From positions 28,269 to 92,268 of the forward strand of contig DFIS01000071.1 in NCBI GenBank assembly GCA_002372175.1: a stretch of 64,000 bases of DNA. The letters run 5' to 3'. Positions 8,962-18,829 of this stretch are shown here, in pieces (position 1 is the first letter of the stretch; each line of letters begins with the position of its first letter). Position numbers and translations under genes: made by a program. Source of the stretch: Solobacterium sp. UBA3691. Its GTDB lineage: Bacteria; Bacillota_I; Bacilli_A; Erysipelotrichales; Erysipelotrichaceae. The notes beneath the pieces are model-generated. The model saw only the letters and a list, made by a program, of their open reading frames with translations. It had not been told where the DNA came from and ran no database searches.

Positions 8962-10651
8962 CCTCTTCCTCCTGTTCGGGTATGAGCAGTTCTATATGTG
9001 CACCGCCTTCACTGCGGTTATCCAGCCTAAGCAGATCATCTCTGCCGTAGATCAGATTCAGACTGTACCGTACATTGGTAAGACCCAGATGTTCCTTGGT
9101 GTAGGGATCATCTTTTCCCGCTGCCACAAGCTTTTCCAGCACTTCCGTGCCGAAGCCGGGACCGTTGTCCTCTTCCGTCAGCCGTATTCCCCTGAATCCG
9201 TTTTCTTCGTATGTTTCGGCAGTGATGCGCACATACATCGTATCGACGAGGGTCATCGCGTGCTTGAACGAGTTCTCGACAAGAGAGAACAGGATCAGGT
9301 ACGGGATCTTCACTTTCCTGATTTCTTCCGGACATACGCATTCCATCTCGATACTGTTGGGAAAGCGTATCTTCTGCATACTGACATAGTTATCGATATG
9401 TTTCAGCTCATCACCGACAGTCGTCCAGTCTCCCGATGTATGAAGCATATACCGCGTAAATGACGCAAAGGCCAGGATATATCGGCGGATATCTTCGGTC
9501 TTGGCCGTGTAGGTCATATTACTGATCGTGGTGATGCCGTTGAGGAAGGTATGCGGACGCATCTGTGCTCTCAGCATCTTCAGTCTGTTCTGTTCACGCT
9601 TGATCTTCAGGTCATAGGACTCTATGGTAAGGTGCTCGATCCTTGAACACATATCGTTATAACTGCGGAAGAGATCCTCAAACTCCGCACTGCCGGCTTC
9701 ACTGATATCAAGCTGATAGTTGAAGTTTCCGGCTGATACCTGTTTGTTGGCTTCGATCAGCTTACCGATCGGTATTCTGACATTCCGGTTGGTATAGTTG
9801 ATCAGGATCATAACCAGGATCACACAGAGCGCGCTGTCCAGCACCATGAATACTGCCGTCAGCTTCCACGGCATACGGGCAATGGCAGGACGGGTGATGT
9901 ATACCGTGACCGCATCCGCGTACTCCTGCTGTTCACAGGATACCGCGTACCCTCCTGTATATCTGCTTTTATAGTCCTTCCGGCTCAACAGATCGATTAA
10001 CAAGGGATCACCCTGACAGGTGAAGACCTGACTGTCGCTGCAGATGAATACTGCCGCCGGGATGGTTTCCGCACGGTTTTCCGCGATCCGGTAATTGGTG
10101 CAGTCACTGACAGCACCGACGACGTACTTTCCCATCCGCAGGGATTTGATGTAGTAACCGTTTCCCAGTACGCTGACCAGTGACCATGTGCGGTTATTCA
10201 AAGAACTGGGATTCTCCGTACAGTAATCATGGATGAACAGCTTCAGGCTGTAGTTGACCGGCTGTGTCAGCACTCCGCTTCCGGTATATAGATACAGGTC
10301 ACTCTCGGTATCGATCACAAACAGAGAGGTAATATCCGCTACGGACAGTACTTTGGAGTTGATGGTATTCTGCAGGGAAGTGATCTCCGTATAGCTCATC
10401 TTCGGGGATCCCGAACGTACCTGGGTCTTGTCGTACAGTGTCGCTGTCAGGTCATAGACATGTTCGTAGATGTTGTTCAGACGGGCATCGATATCTGCCG
10501 TCCAGCGCGAAGAGATATTCTCATTCGTACTCAGTACGCTCTGGATATAAAAGTTATTGTAGGTAATACTGATGACCGCAAAAAAAGACAGTGATGTAAT
10601 CAGTACACTTGCCAGTAATATGATTGCCTTTTTGATCAGTGAATTACCCAT
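8942..10651 (-). CDS. Sensor histidine kinase, YesM-like
   Basis: 569 residues: N-terminal helix (about 8-28), a ~230-residue extracellular sensor, second helix (about 262-282), HAMP, then the His_kinase box QMRPHTFLNGITTI and a HATPase with NGPGFG. The family norm is NPHFLYNTL; here PHTFLNG keeps the His but alters the neighbouring residues. It should sense the extracellular sugar or its binding protein and phosphorylate the overlapping YesN-like regulator. SD AAGAGGAAAC precedes the ATG. A hairpin separates it from the binding-protein gene. Confidence 0.9.
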   Translation of the reverse strand: MGNSLIKKAIILLASVLITSLSFFAVISITYNNFYIQSVLSTNENISSRWTADIDARLNNIYEHVYDLTATLYDKTQVRSGSPKMSYTEITSLQNTINSKVLSVADITSLFVIDTESDLYLYTGSGVLTQPVNYSLKLFIHDYCTENPSSLNNRTWSLVSVLGNGYYIKSLRMGKYVVGAVSDCTNYRIAENRAETIPAAVFICSDSQVFTCQGDPLLIDLLSRKDYKSRYTGGYAVSCEQQEYADAVTVYITRPAIARMPWKLTAVFMVLDSALCVILVMILINYTNRNVRIPIGKLIEANKQVSAGNFNYQLDISEAGSAEFEDLFRSYNDMCSRIEHLTIESYDLKIKREQNRLKMLRAQMRPHTFLNGITTISNMTYTAKTEDIRRYILAFASFTRYMLHTSGDWTTVGDELKHIDNYVSMQKIRFPNSIEMECVCPEEIRKVKIPYLILFSLVENSFKHAMTLVDTMYVRITAETYEENGFRGIRLTEEDNGPGFGTEVLEKLVAAGKDDPYTKEHLGLTNVRYSLNLIYGRDDLLRLDNRSEGGAHIELLIPEQEEEDETVGL

Positions 10652-10708
10652 GTTTCCTCTTTTTTATGAGGGTGATGCAGATAAAACCAACTAACATTAT
10701 TATAATGC

Positions 10709-10740
10709 AAGAAAACGGATATCAGATATCCGTTTTCTGC
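10709..10740 (-). terminator. Hairpin between binding-protein and kinase genes
   Basis: GAAAACGGATATC and GATATCCGTTTTC form a near-perfect inverted repeat centred near 10,724, about 20 bp after the binding-protein stop. On the minus strand the second arm ends in TTTTC, a weak U-tract. It probably terminates or protects the abundant binding-protein mRNA and lowers read-through into the regulator genes. Confidence 0.65.
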
Positions 10741-10759
10741 ATGTCATTTGTAGAGAAGT

Positions 10760-12253
10760 TTAGCTGTTTTCCTTTACCCATTCATCAGCCTGTGCCTGGA
10801 AGTCTTCAATGATCTTGTCAATGCCGGCATCCTTCAGGGCCTGGATGAACTTCGGATATTCTGTCGCAGGATCGACATCACCGTAGCTGAGTACATCATT
10901 GTACTGTTCAACAACGTTGGATACGGCTGTGATCTCGTTCATGACATTGATGGTTGTCGGTGTGAAACCGTACAGAGGCGGGCACCAGGCCTTTTCCATC
11001 AGTTCCTTACCGTAGACACGGTCAGAACCGCTCTCATCATCTGTCTCATACTCAAGACCCTGGAAGCCGTTACCGATCATACCGCAGGAGTAAATGCAGT
11101 TATACGGTACGGAGTTGAAGTCCAGTCCTTCCGGATATCTGACTTTAGTGTGGTCTTCATTCCATACGTAGTCCTGTCCTTCAGCACCGTAGATCAGTGT
11201 ATCCCAGACATACTCATCGGTGTACAGCAGGTTGATGAAACGTGCTGCGGCAGCCGGATCCTTGCAGGAATGGGAGATACCGATACCCAATGTATCAGTA
11301 GCCAGGTCATCGATGCCGATGGTGACAGCACCGAACTCTGCACCGTAGGTATTTGTCTTTGTGAACATGGAGGCGATGGTGTCAGGTCCTGCGGAGTGAC
11401 CCATGATAACGCCCTTGCTGGAGCCGCCCATGACAACTGCGTCATGGCTCAGAGTGTTTGCGGAACCTTCGGGATCGCAGTAACCCTTCTGACGGAACTC
11501 ATATGCCTTCTCGATCGCATTTTTGTATGCGTCGGTCTCATAGTAGTTGTACAGCTTGGTGTCTGTTCCTACGGTTGCCGCATATGTGCCGACCTGGGAT
11601 GTATGTGTCTTCAGGTTGTACAGTCTGTTGAACTGATCGCAGTAGACCAGGAAGTGCTCATTCGGATAAGCTTCCTTCAGCTCAGCGAGAACACCTTCCA
11701 GGCTGTCGAGATCTGTAGCCTTTGTGACATCAACACCGGCATCTTCTACCAGAGCCTTGTTGTAGATGAACTTCCAGTCAAGAACAGTGCCGAAGTAGCG
11801 GGGCATCATATATGTATGTCCGGCCATCTTGCCGCTGCCGATGATGTTTCCAATCAGATCAACTGTCGGCTTGAGTTCGTTATCCAGATAGTCATCCAGC
11901 GGAATGATATATCCCTGGTTGACCCAGTCAGCCATGGAGAATACCTGTACCAGATCCGGTGCTTCATCGCCGCCGCTGGCCAGTTCCATGGGGATCTTCT
12001 GGAAGTAGTCACCGATCGCTGTGATCTTCAGACGGATGACATATCCCTCTTCGTGAAGTTCGTTCTTCAGATAATCATTGATGGCGTCTTCAACTGTCTT
12101 GGTTGCTTCAAGAGAAGGAACGATAAACAGTGTGGACATGTCCAGGGTGATTTCCGAAGGCTGGTTCTTTGTCTCTGCGGGTTTGCTTGAGCATCCTGCA
12201 GGAGCGGACAGAACCAGGAATGCGGAACATAAGAGAACTAACAGTTTTTTCAT
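10760..12253 (-). CDS. Extracellular solute-binding lipoprotein (LplA-like)
   Basis: 497 residues. A lipoprotein signal (MKKLLVLLCSAFLVLSAPAGC) gives Cys21 as the likely lipidated residue; the lipobox APAGC departs from the consensus at position -3. The mature part shows the long LplA-type fold: DLVQVFSMADWVNQGYIIPLD near residue 100, a conserved ALKDAGIDKI region near the C-terminus, and many aromatic residues for sugar stacking. It should deliver an oligosaccharide to the two permeases. It is the first gene of the importer cluster, with SD GGGAGGAAATA. Confidence 0.88.
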   Translation of the reverse strand: MKKLLVLLCSAFLVLSAPAGCSSKPAETKNQPSEITLDMSTLFIVPSLEATKTVEDAINDYLKNELHEEGYVIRLKITAIGDYFQKIPMELASGGDEAPDLVQVFSMADWVNQGYIIPLDDYLDNELKPTVDLIGNIIGSGKMAGHTYMMPRYFGTVLDWKFIYNKALVEDAGVDVTKATDLDSLEGVLAELKEAYPNEHFLVYCDQFNRLYNLKTHTSQVGTYAATVGTDTKLYNYYETDAYKNAIEKAYEFRQKGYCDPEGSANTLSHDAVVMGGSSKGVIMGHSAGPDTIASMFTKTNTYGAEFGAVTIGIDDLATDTLGIGISHSCKDPAAAARFINLLYTDEYVWDTLIYGAEGQDYVWNEDHTKVRYPEGLDFNSVPYNCIYSCGMIGNGFQGLEYETDDESGSDRVYGKELMEKAWCPPLYGFTPTTINVMNEITAVSNVVEQYNDVLSYGDVDPATEYPKFIQALKDAGIDKIIEDFQAQADEWVKENS

Positions 12254-12450
12254 TATTTCCTCCCTATTGGTGTCATTTGTCTAAACTCATTTAACCAAAT
12301 GCCTGCAGTGAATACTTTCAAAAATGTCACATGTATTTGTAAATTAAAATCCTGCTTGTCTGTGCAGAATATTCTCGAAAGCAGATGACACTTTTTTGAT
12401 ATTTTTCAAGTCTCCGGTTTCCTAGAATGTAGACAACAGGAGGTTTTTCC
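12254..12450. promoter_or_regulatory. Divergent control region between binding-protein and esterase genes
   Basis: This 197-bp A/T-rich gap separates two outward-facing operons and carries no ORF. The pentamer TGTCA or its complement occurs at 12,271, 12,325 and 12,386, twice in longer AAATGTCA-type contexts, and is a candidate binding repeat for the YesN-like regulator (inference). A plus-strand -10 TAGAAT lies near 12,424 and the SD CAGGAGG at about 12,439. No -35 is clear for either direction. Confidence 0.35.
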
Positions 12451-13254
12451 ATGTCTGTACAATATGTTCGTTTTCGTTCCGAAGCTCTTTCCCGCAGCGG
12501 GGAATTCTATATTCTTTTACCGCCGAAGGAACCGCCTTTCTTCATGCCGGATAATCCGTACTATCAGCGTCCGGTCAAAACACTGATCCTGCTTCACGGC
12601 TACAGCGGTGACTGCACCGACTGGCTGTACAGCGCACCCGTATCCGACTACTCACTGCGTTACAATCTGGCTATTGTCATGCCTTCCGGAGGTGTCAGCT
12701 TCTACCTGGACAAGAAAGCTACCGGCCACCGGTACTGCACGTTTGTAGGTGAAGATCTGATTGCTTATCTGCGTGAGACATTCGGTCTTGCGATGAACAG
12801 GGAAGATACGATGATCGGCGGACTCTCCATGGGAGGTTTCGGCGCTCTGCATACAGGACTGATGTATCCGGAGACGTTCAGCGGGATTATTGCCCTCTCC
12901 TCGGCACTGATCGTTGAACAGCTGAAGGAGATGTCACCCAACATGAAAGACCCCGTCATGGCCAATTATGAGTACTATGTCGATACCTTCGGTGATCTGA
13001 AGAAAGCCGAACGCAGCACCCATAACCCGAAGGTCCTCTACCGCCGCAATGTACGTGAGGGAAAAGAGAATCCCAGAATATACATGGCCTGCGGGACGGA
13101 GGATTTCCTGCTGGCCCCCAACCGCAAAATGCGCGATTTCCTGAAGAAGCAGAAAGCAGACTACTACTATACCGAGGGACCGGGTGTCCATGACTGGGCA
13201 TTCTGGATCCCGCACGCACAGGAAGGCATCGAGTATCTTCTGAATCATCAGTAA
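12451..13254 (+). CDS. Esterase, EstA/tributyrin esterase-like alpha/beta hydrolase
   Basis: 267 residues. The oxyanion region is LLHGYSGDCTDW, the nucleophile elbow GLSMGGFGAL (GxSxG) and the catalytic His lies in GPGVHDWAFW; LNREDTMIGG and TEDFLLAPN fit the putative-esterase (esterase D-like) family, which includes EstA and feruloyl/acetyl esterases. No signal peptide, so it is likely cytoplasmic. It opens a three-gene operon with the carboxylesterase (22 bp downstream), opposite to the binding-protein gene. It probably removes acyl groups from the imported ligand (inference). Confidence 0.85.
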   Translation: MSVQYVRFRSEALSRSGEFYILLPPKEPPFFMPDNPYYQRPVKTLILLHGYSGDCTDWLYSAPVSDYSLRYNLAIVMPSGGVSFYLDKKATGHRYCTFVGEDLIAYLRETFGLAMNREDTMIGGLSMGGFGALHTGLMYPETFSGIIALSSALIVEQLKEMSPNMKDPVMANYEYYVDTFGDLKKAERSTHNPKVLYRRNVREGKENPRIYMACGTEDFLLAPNRKMRDFLKKQKADYYYTEGPGVHDWAFWIPHAQEGIEYLLNHQ

Positions 13255-13276
13255 TATCAGTGGAGGATAAGATAAT

Positions 13277-14866
13277 ATGACTGATTTTGAACAAGCAAAA
13301 GTATGTGTCAAACAGGGATGGCTTCAGGGCTATACCGAAGAAGGTGTAAAGATCTTCAAGGGTATCCCCTACGCTGCACCTCCGACAGGTGACAGACGTT
13401 TCCGTCACCCCGAAGATCCCGAACGCTGGAGAGGGGTAAGAAAAGCTACGCAGTACAGTGCGGCAGCCATCCAGCATGTCATGGAGATTGCCGATATGCC
13501 TGCCAATGTGCATGGTGTACCCCAGTTCATGGCGCCTTCCCAGTATGAGGAAGACTGCCTGTATCTGAATGTATGGACACCCGCAAAGACAGCGGAAGAC
13601 AAACTGCCGGTATTCATCTGGATCCACGGCGGCGGAATGGTCGCGGGAAGCGGCTGTGAAGTCGTCTGTGACGGTATCGGCTTTGCGAAGAGAAAAGATA
13701 TTGTTGTCGTAACGATCAACTACAGACTCGGTTTCTTCGGTTTCTTTGCCCATCCCGAACTGACCGAAGAGGCAGGCGGCACAAGCGGAAACTACGCCCT
13801 CTACGATATGCGCAAGGCCTGCCAGTGGGTGAAGGAGAATATCGCTGTCTTCGGCGGTGATCCCGACCGCATTACCGTGGCAGGACAGTCCGGCGGCGCT
13901 GCCGGCACAGGTGCTCTGCACGCTTCTCCGTTAATGAAGGGTATCATCCGGAGAGTATCTATCGAGAGCGGACCGATCTACTGGGGATTCATGCAGCCGG
14001 GACCGCGGAAGACGATGGAAGACCTCGGTGTTGAATACATGCAGTATGTCGGCTGTAAGAATATCGCCGAACTCAGGAAGATGGATGCCTGGGAGCTCTT
14101 TGATAAGTATGAGGCATGGATGAAGGAAAGAAATCTCGGCCACTTCGGTTTCTCCTTCTGTATCGACGGAGAATTCCTGCCGAAGCCGTATTCCGAGATC
14201 ATGGATGCCGGTGAATTCAATGACTTTGATGTCCTGATGGGTTCCTGCGCGCAGGAATTCCCGGCCGTAAACCCTGCAGACTATTCCGTCGAGAAGTTCC
14301 ATGCCTACCTCGAAGAGGCCTTCCCCGACAATGCCGAAAACATGAAGAAATGGTATCCTGCCGCGAACGCGATCGAAGCCGCGAAACAGGCCTCTACGAT
14401 TGCTTCCGATATCATGTTAATGGGAAGTGCCAAGCTTGGTGAACTCTGCCATAAGTACGGCAGAAATGCCTATATCTGGCTGATGTCCAAGGAGAACGAG
14501 ACGGAGCGCGGACATAATGACGGTTCCCCGCACTGTGCGGAAATGCCCTACGTCTTCGGCCGTGTTGACCACGGTGAAAGAAACCCGTTCTTCCCTTACC
14601 ACTGGGTAGGTGCCGACTATGACTTCATGGAACTGATCCAGGGGTACTGGTATGACTTTGCCGCAACAGGTGATCCTAACGGCGGTAATAGACCGGCATG
14701 GAAGAACTACGCGGGTTCCTTTGACATCATGGAGCTGAACAACCACTCTGGTATGATCCCCGAAGATGTTCAGGCTAAGTATCACTACTTCTACGAGAAG
14801 CTGCAGACGAACAACTTCGTGGTATCACTGTTTGGCCCCGCGAAGTTCACTCCCAAAGATGAGTAA
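13277..14866 (+). CDS. Type-B carboxylesterase
   Basis: 529 residues, the full length of the family. GIPYAAPP and PVFIWIHGGGM (oxyanion hole) precede the nucleophile elbow in TVAGQSGGAAG. The Asn/Glu-rich middle and SPHCAEMPYVFG with the catalytic His match para-nitrobenzyl/cholinesterase-like enzymes. No signal peptide. SD GGAGGATAAGATA precedes the ATG. The stop overlaps the next start in ATGAGTAA, indicating coupling. Substrate cannot be told from sequence. Confidence 0.9.
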   Translation: MTDFEQAKVCVKQGWLQGYTEEGVKIFKGIPYAAPPTGDRRFRHPEDPERWRGVRKATQYSAAAIQHVMEIADMPANVHGVPQFMAPSQYEEDCLYLNVWTPAKTAEDKLPVFIWIHGGGMVAGSGCEVVCDGIGFAKRKDIVVVTINYRLGFFGFFAHPELTEEAGGTSGNYALYDMRKACQWVKENIAVFGGDPDRITVAGQSGGAAGTGALHASPLMKGIIRRVSIESGPIYWGFMQPGPRKTMEDLGVEYMQYVGCKNIAELRKMDAWELFDKYEAWMKERNLGHFGFSFCIDGEFLPKPYSEIMDAGEFNDFDVLMGSCAQEFPAVNPADYSVEKFHAYLEEAFPDNAENMKKWYPAANAIEAAKQASTIASDIMLMGSAKLGELCHKYGRNAYIWLMSKENETERGHNDGSPHCAEMPYVFGRVDHGERNPFFPYHWVGADYDFMELIQGYWYDFAATGDPNGGNRPAWKNYAGSFDIMELNNHSGMIPEDVQAKYHYFYEKLQTNNFVVSLFGPAKFTPKDE

Positions 14867-15278
14867 GCCTGCTTTCCTGGAGATCCTGATCGAGATCACG
14901 GAAGCTCCCTTCCGGATGGATACAGAGCTTGGTGAGGTATGTATGATCCCGTTTAAGGGTAAAGCACAGGGCCCCCTGTTCACAGGGATCTGCGAACCAT
15001 GGGGTGTAGATACCCAGACCGTGGATACTGCCGGTGTACGTCATCTCTCCGCAAGATATGTTCTTACGGGTACGGATTACACCGGAGAGAAGTGCCATAT
15101 CTTCATTGAGAATAACGGTTCCTGGGAGGATGCACATCCCTCCCGTGTATTCCGTACGGTTCCTGCTTTCCGTACCGACAGTAAGGTACTGGCATCCTTC
15201 CTGCATTCCGGGAGATTCTACGGAACAGGCACACCGGAGCCTGAAGGACTGTGGATACGGTTCTACGAGATAGGATAG
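14859..15278 (+). CDS. DUF3237-like small beta-barrel protein
   Basis: 139 residues. The alternation of short strands (EILIEITEAPFRMD, GPLFTGIC, VDTAGVRHLSARYVLTGTDY, CHIFIENNG) resembles DUF3237 proteins, which often sit beside hydrolases and dehydrogenases and have no proven activity. The start is the ATG at 14,859, overlapping the last 8 bases of the carboxylesterase gene; reading upstream in this frame gives a shadow of that gene. It ends just before the bidirectional terminator. Confidence 0.6.
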   Translation: MSKPAFLEILIEITEAPFRMDTELGEVCMIPFKGKAQGPLFTGICEPWGVDTQTVDTAGVRHLSARYVLTGTDYTGEKCHIFIENNGSWEDAHPSRVFRTVPAFRTDSKVLASFLHSGRFYGTGTPEPEGLWIRFYEIG

Positions 15279-15320
15279 AAAAAGAGAGGTTATACGGTTC
15301 TTACCGCATACCTCTCTTTT
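15279..15320. terminator. Bidirectional terminator between convergent operons
   Basis: AAAAGAGAGGT and ACCTCTCTTTT flank a loop that itself pairs (ACGG/CCG). A-runs on the left and T-runs on the right let it work for the plus-strand esterase operon and for the minus-strand GDSL operon, which meet tail to tail here. Confidence 0.85.
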
Positions 15321-15322
15321 AC

Positions 15323-16408
15323 TTACTGATTCACTTTACTGCGCAGGAAGTATGCCAGTTCCTTACCCATCCGTACATGTGTCTTGGCAGAAGGATGACC
15401 CATGGCACCGTAGCCCTCAAACATGACATTGATCGGGATGAACTCAAAGCAGCACAGCTTCTGATCCCCTGTCTCTGCGATTAGTTCATCCACCGCTTCC
15501 AGGATCCGGTGATACAGGTAGTAGTCCATGGACCCGAGGGCGCAGACGATCAGGGTATCTGCACCGTTTGCCTTCCGCACCTTGCGTATGAATTCCTTGT
15601 ACCGGTCACGGAACCAGATCTCCATGCCGGGGATCTCCCCGAAGTCCTTGTAGAAGCGCAGGGGGTTGGAGTCATTGGTGCCGAGGTTGATCACAACGAT
15701 ATCGCTGGGGTGTTCCGCAAAGTTCCACTTCTGCGGTTCTCTTCCGTGTTTCTTCTCATACAGCTCATCGGTATACTCGTAGATATCATCCATCGTATGC
15801 ATGGGAAAGAGCGGATGTTCCGGCGTAACTGCCATAATTCCAGACTCGCATACCATTCTGAATTCATAGCCAAGCTCTCTGGCCGCCCGCGGTCCGTAGG
15901 CTTCCCATCCGTTTTCTTCCGAAGTATGGAACTCCAGGCTGTTGTTGGAAGCTTCATTGCCGAAGCCGCAGGTGATCGAGTCACCGACGATCTCCAGTAC
16001 AGGTTTACTGCTGTGTACGGGGAAGAACGAACCGTCTGTCTCTGCCTCCAGGATACCCAGTTTTCCTCTGGCATTCTCGGAGAGCTTGAGGATCCTGATC
16101 TCGGCTGTCTCCGTGCTCCCACTCTGCCATACCGTCAGCCATTCATCATCACTTCTGCACTCATGGCGGAAGATCAGTTCATCCTCTTTGGCGGCACCGA
16201 CACAGGGCCAGTCTGCCGGCGGTACAGGCATACCTGGCATACCGGGAAGCTGGTCGGATTCTGCTGTTACCCTGATTTTCAGGTAAGTACCGGTAACTCC
16301 GGCGGTAAAGCCCGAACATGTCCAGTTGCAGTACAGGGCTTCTTTCTCTTCATCATAAATCGTTCTGCCGTGGATATTTAACATCGGCATCAGTCTGCTG
16401 ATCTTCAT
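15323..16408 (-). CDS. GDSL/SGNH esterase, CE2-like
   Basis: 361 residues. The N-terminal ~125 residues form a jelly-roll-like domain, followed by the SGNH hydrolase: block I IVGDSITCGFG (Ser nucleophile), NLGTNDSN (block III Asn/Asp), and GHPSAKTHVRM carrying the catalytic His. This order, beta domain then SGNH domain, is the CE2 arrangement of acetyl xylan/glucomannan esterases. No signal peptide. The start overlaps the NIF3-family stop by 4 bp (ATGA). Confidence 0.85.
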   Translation of the reverse strand: MKISRLMPMLNIHGRTIYDEEKEALYCNWTCSGFTAGVTGTYLKIRVTAESDQLPGMPGMPVPPADWPCVGAAKEDELIFRHECRSDDEWLTVWQSGSTETAEIRILKLSENARGKLGILEAETDGSFFPVHSSKPVLEIVGDSITCGFGNEASNNSLEFHTSEENGWEAYGPRAARELGYEFRMVCESGIMAVTPEHPLFPMHTMDDIYEYTDELYEKKHGREPQKWNFAEHPSDIVVINLGTNDSNPLRFYKDFGEIPGMEIWFRDRYKEFIRKVRKANGADTLIVCALGSMDYYLYHRILEAVDELIAETGDQKLCCFEFIPINVMFEGYGAMGHPSAKTHVRMGKELAYFLRSKVNQ

Positions 16409-17271
16409 CTTTCTGTCTCCTTACTCAGGTATGTATACATATCACCGCTGGGGATGTAGGTTACCGGTACTTCCGTGACCAGCTCACTCAGCCAGTCTTT
16501 CATATACCTCATACCCAGTTCTTCCCAGTTAAAGTGTCCGATATTGATGGCAGCCTTGTTTAAACCGAGCTCTGATGCGTCTCTGATATAGGAGAGTACG
16601 GTCCAGTCGATCACTTCTCCGGGAATGATCACATCGGCTTTCTGTTCCAGGGTCTCGATCACCTTGACCGAGTACTCCCCGGTTCTGCCGTCTCTTGTGT
16701 GATACTCCATCGGGTAGAGATGACCGACAAAGGCAGCTCTCGTGATCCGGCTTTCAGGGTTTCCGACGATCCTGGCACCGTGCAGGCCGATCTTTTCCAT
16801 CAGGTATTCTGCCAGTTCTCTGACTGTCATCTCCGGCAGGGTGACGATCCAGTGTCCGAAGAGACCGGTATCCGTGTCTGTCTCTGCCTGATCTTCCCAG
16901 CCGAGGTATTTCAGCACGCCGGTGAAGATACTGTCCGGCTGATGGGCATGCATATGATCGTGATCTCTCCAGATACAGATGCCGTGATCTTCGATCAGTT
17001 TCAGTTTCTGTCTGTATACTTCATTGTCGAAGTCTTCTTCCCATCCGGCGGGATCTTTCGACGTATAGTATGTCGGTTCATGTACGACGATCAGATTGGC
17101 GTGGTGGGCAATGGCTTCCCGGATGACATGGATATTCGGGGTCAGCGCCGTGATCACACCCGTGCACTCTGCCTCGGGATCTCCGGCCTTGTAATCATCG
17201 CAGCCGTGATAGTCTTCCGGAAACTGCGGATGATACTTCAGGATCCTCTCAATGACTTCTCTGTTCTTCAT
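16405..17271 (-). CDS. NIF3-family dinuclear metal-centre protein
   Basis: 288 residues. VVHEPTYYTS and WRDHDHMHAHQPD supply His and Asp positions that match the NIF3/DUF34 metal site, and GHFNWEELGMRYMKDWL near residue 260 resembles the C-terminal metal motif (usually GH...E). NIF3 proteins are of unproven general function; several have been described as metal-dependent hydrolases or GTP cyclohydrolase-like. It is coupled on both sides (4-bp overlaps) to esterase genes, suggesting a role in the same pathway. Confidence 0.7.
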   Translation of the reverse strand: MKNREVIERILKYHPQFPEDYHGCDDYKAGDPEAECTGVITALTPNIHVIREAIAHHANLIVVHEPTYYTSKDPAGWEEDFDNEVYRQKLKLIEDHGICIWRDHDHMHAHQPDSIFTGVLKYLGWEDQAETDTDTGLFGHWIVTLPEMTVRELAEYLMEKIGLHGARIVGNPESRITRAAFVGHLYPMEYHTRDGRTGEYSVKVIETLEQKADVIIPGEVIDWTVLSYIRDASELGLNKAAINIGHFNWEELGMRYMKDWLSELVTEVPVTYIPSGDMYTYLSKETER

Positions 17272-18821
17272 CTGTCTTTCTCCTTCAGGTCTGCAAACGT
17301 AAACGCGTATGCCGGATCTCCCTCAGAGCCGTACAGGGGATCTTCGCAGTAATTGGTATCGCAGAATGTTACCGTAAGCTTTTCGTGTACATGGAAGTCA
17401 CCGTGCAGCACGAGGGAGTCTTCATGGATCTCCGGGCGGTATGCCAGCTCTGTATCATTACTGTATACCTTCAGCTCTTTGGTTAGATCTCCGCTGACAT
17501 ACAGTCCTTTCCCTGTATTCCGGAAGTACACCGTGAGAATATCTCCGTCTCTTTCCGCCCTGTATGCCTGTGGGAAGGTTATCTGCACATCTTCCCTGCC
17601 GTAGACATAACGCAGGGCTGTACGGGCCAGCCGTTCTCCGACTTTCTGCTTTCTGCGGGGATGGATGTTGAACTCTTCACCGAGATCCAGGATACAGATA
17701 TCATGGACATCCTTCACTGTCTCGGATACGCTGTGCTGTCTTCTGCGCATGCCCGGGTAATCCTTCGCCCCGGTCACGCCTACACCGCGGAAGGGTGCCA
17801 GTTCCACCTGCAGGAACGGAAGTTCTTCCTGCCAGAGTTTCCGCCAGCTGCCGATCATCGTTTCCATACTCTTATCGTAGAAAGCGCTCCAGCCTCTGGC
17901 ATCGTCATCTTCTCCCTGGTACCAGATCACACCCTGCACGGCATACGGGGCGATCTTCTTTAACATCGTCTCATATAGACCGCCGGGTCTTGTGGCAGAA
18001 CGCGGCGCAATTGGGTATGTACCCCAGTCACTGATATCCGGACGAGGCATATTCTCCATATTCCGGAAGAATTCCGTCATGTCTTCTCCCATCATGAAGC
18101 GGTCGGTAAAGGCCAGCTGTTCCGGTGTCGGTTCCGGGATCGGTCTTTCCGATGTCTCTATATATCTGCGCCAGTCGATTGCTTCACAGTTATGACGGTA
18201 TTCTTCCAGCACCGGTGCCAGTTCCGGATGACTTTCAATATCCTGCATATCGGTCCATGCAGAGGCCGGTGTACCGCCCCAGTTACAGCCGATGATACCT
18301 ACAGGCACATTCAGCTCTCTGCGCAGATACCGGCCCATATAGGCTCCTACGGCTGAAAACATGATCCGGTTCTTCTCCGTATCCCACTGTCTCCAGAAAC
18401 CGTGGTCCGGGCATGTCTCCTTGTCTTCATAGCCCATGAACGGTACCTGCGGAGCACAGAAGAAGCGCAGATCCTTGTCCTCTTCCGTCTTCTTCATCGC
18501 TTCCGCATTCACGTCATACTTCATGATGAACTCCATGTTGGACTGTCCGCCGGCCAGCCATACTTCCCCTGCCGCGACGTCATGAAAGATGATCTGTTCA
18601 CCGGTCAGTGCCGATGTTACGGTCATTGTCATGCCTATGCCTGCGGATACCGGCGGCAGTACTGCTTTCCAGGTTCCCCTGACGCTTTCCGTCTGTACTT
18701 CCGTATCATTCAGTTTTACGGTGATCACATCATCAGCGGCGCACCTGCCCCATACCGGTACCGGTTTCCCCTGCTGAATCACCATGTGTTCACCGAAGAT
18801 CTGTGCTGTCTGTAACTTCAT
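17268..18821 (-). CDS. Sialate O-acetylesterase family protein (SASA)
   Basis: 517 residues. LAGGQSNMEF (Ser nucleophile), GCNWGGTPASAW and VIWYQGEDD are the block motifs of the SASA family, which removes O-acetyl groups from sialic acids and other acetylated sugars. The beta-rich domain of about 90 residues before the first motif and a C-terminal domain are typical. No signal peptide, so it acts on imported material. SD GTAGGAGGAAGT precedes the ATG, and the alpha/beta hydrolase stops 8 bp upstream. Confidence 0.88.
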   Translation of the reverse strand: MKLQTAQIFGEHMVIQQGKPVPVWGRCAADDVITVKLNDTEVQTESVRGTWKAVLPPVSAGIGMTMTVTSALTGEQIIFHDVAAGEVWLAGGQSNMEFIMKYDVNAEAMKKTEEDKDLRFFCAPQVPFMGYEDKETCPDHGFWRQWDTEKNRIMFSAVGAYMGRYLRRELNVPVGIIGCNWGGTPASAWTDMQDIESHPELAPVLEEYRHNCEAIDWRRYIETSERPIPEPTPEQLAFTDRFMMGEDMTEFFRNMENMPRPDISDWGTYPIAPRSATRPGGLYETMLKKIAPYAVQGVIWYQGEDDDARGWSAFYDKSMETMIGSWRKLWQEELPFLQVELAPFRGVGVTGAKDYPGMRRRQHSVSETVKDVHDICILDLGEEFNIHPRRKQKVGERLARTALRYVYGREDVQITFPQAYRAERDGDILTVYFRNTGKGLYVSGDLTKELKVYSNDTELAYRPEIHEDSLVLHGDFHVHEKLTVTFCDTNYCEDPLYGSEGDPAYAFTFADLKEKDR

Positions 18822-18829
18822 ACTTCCTC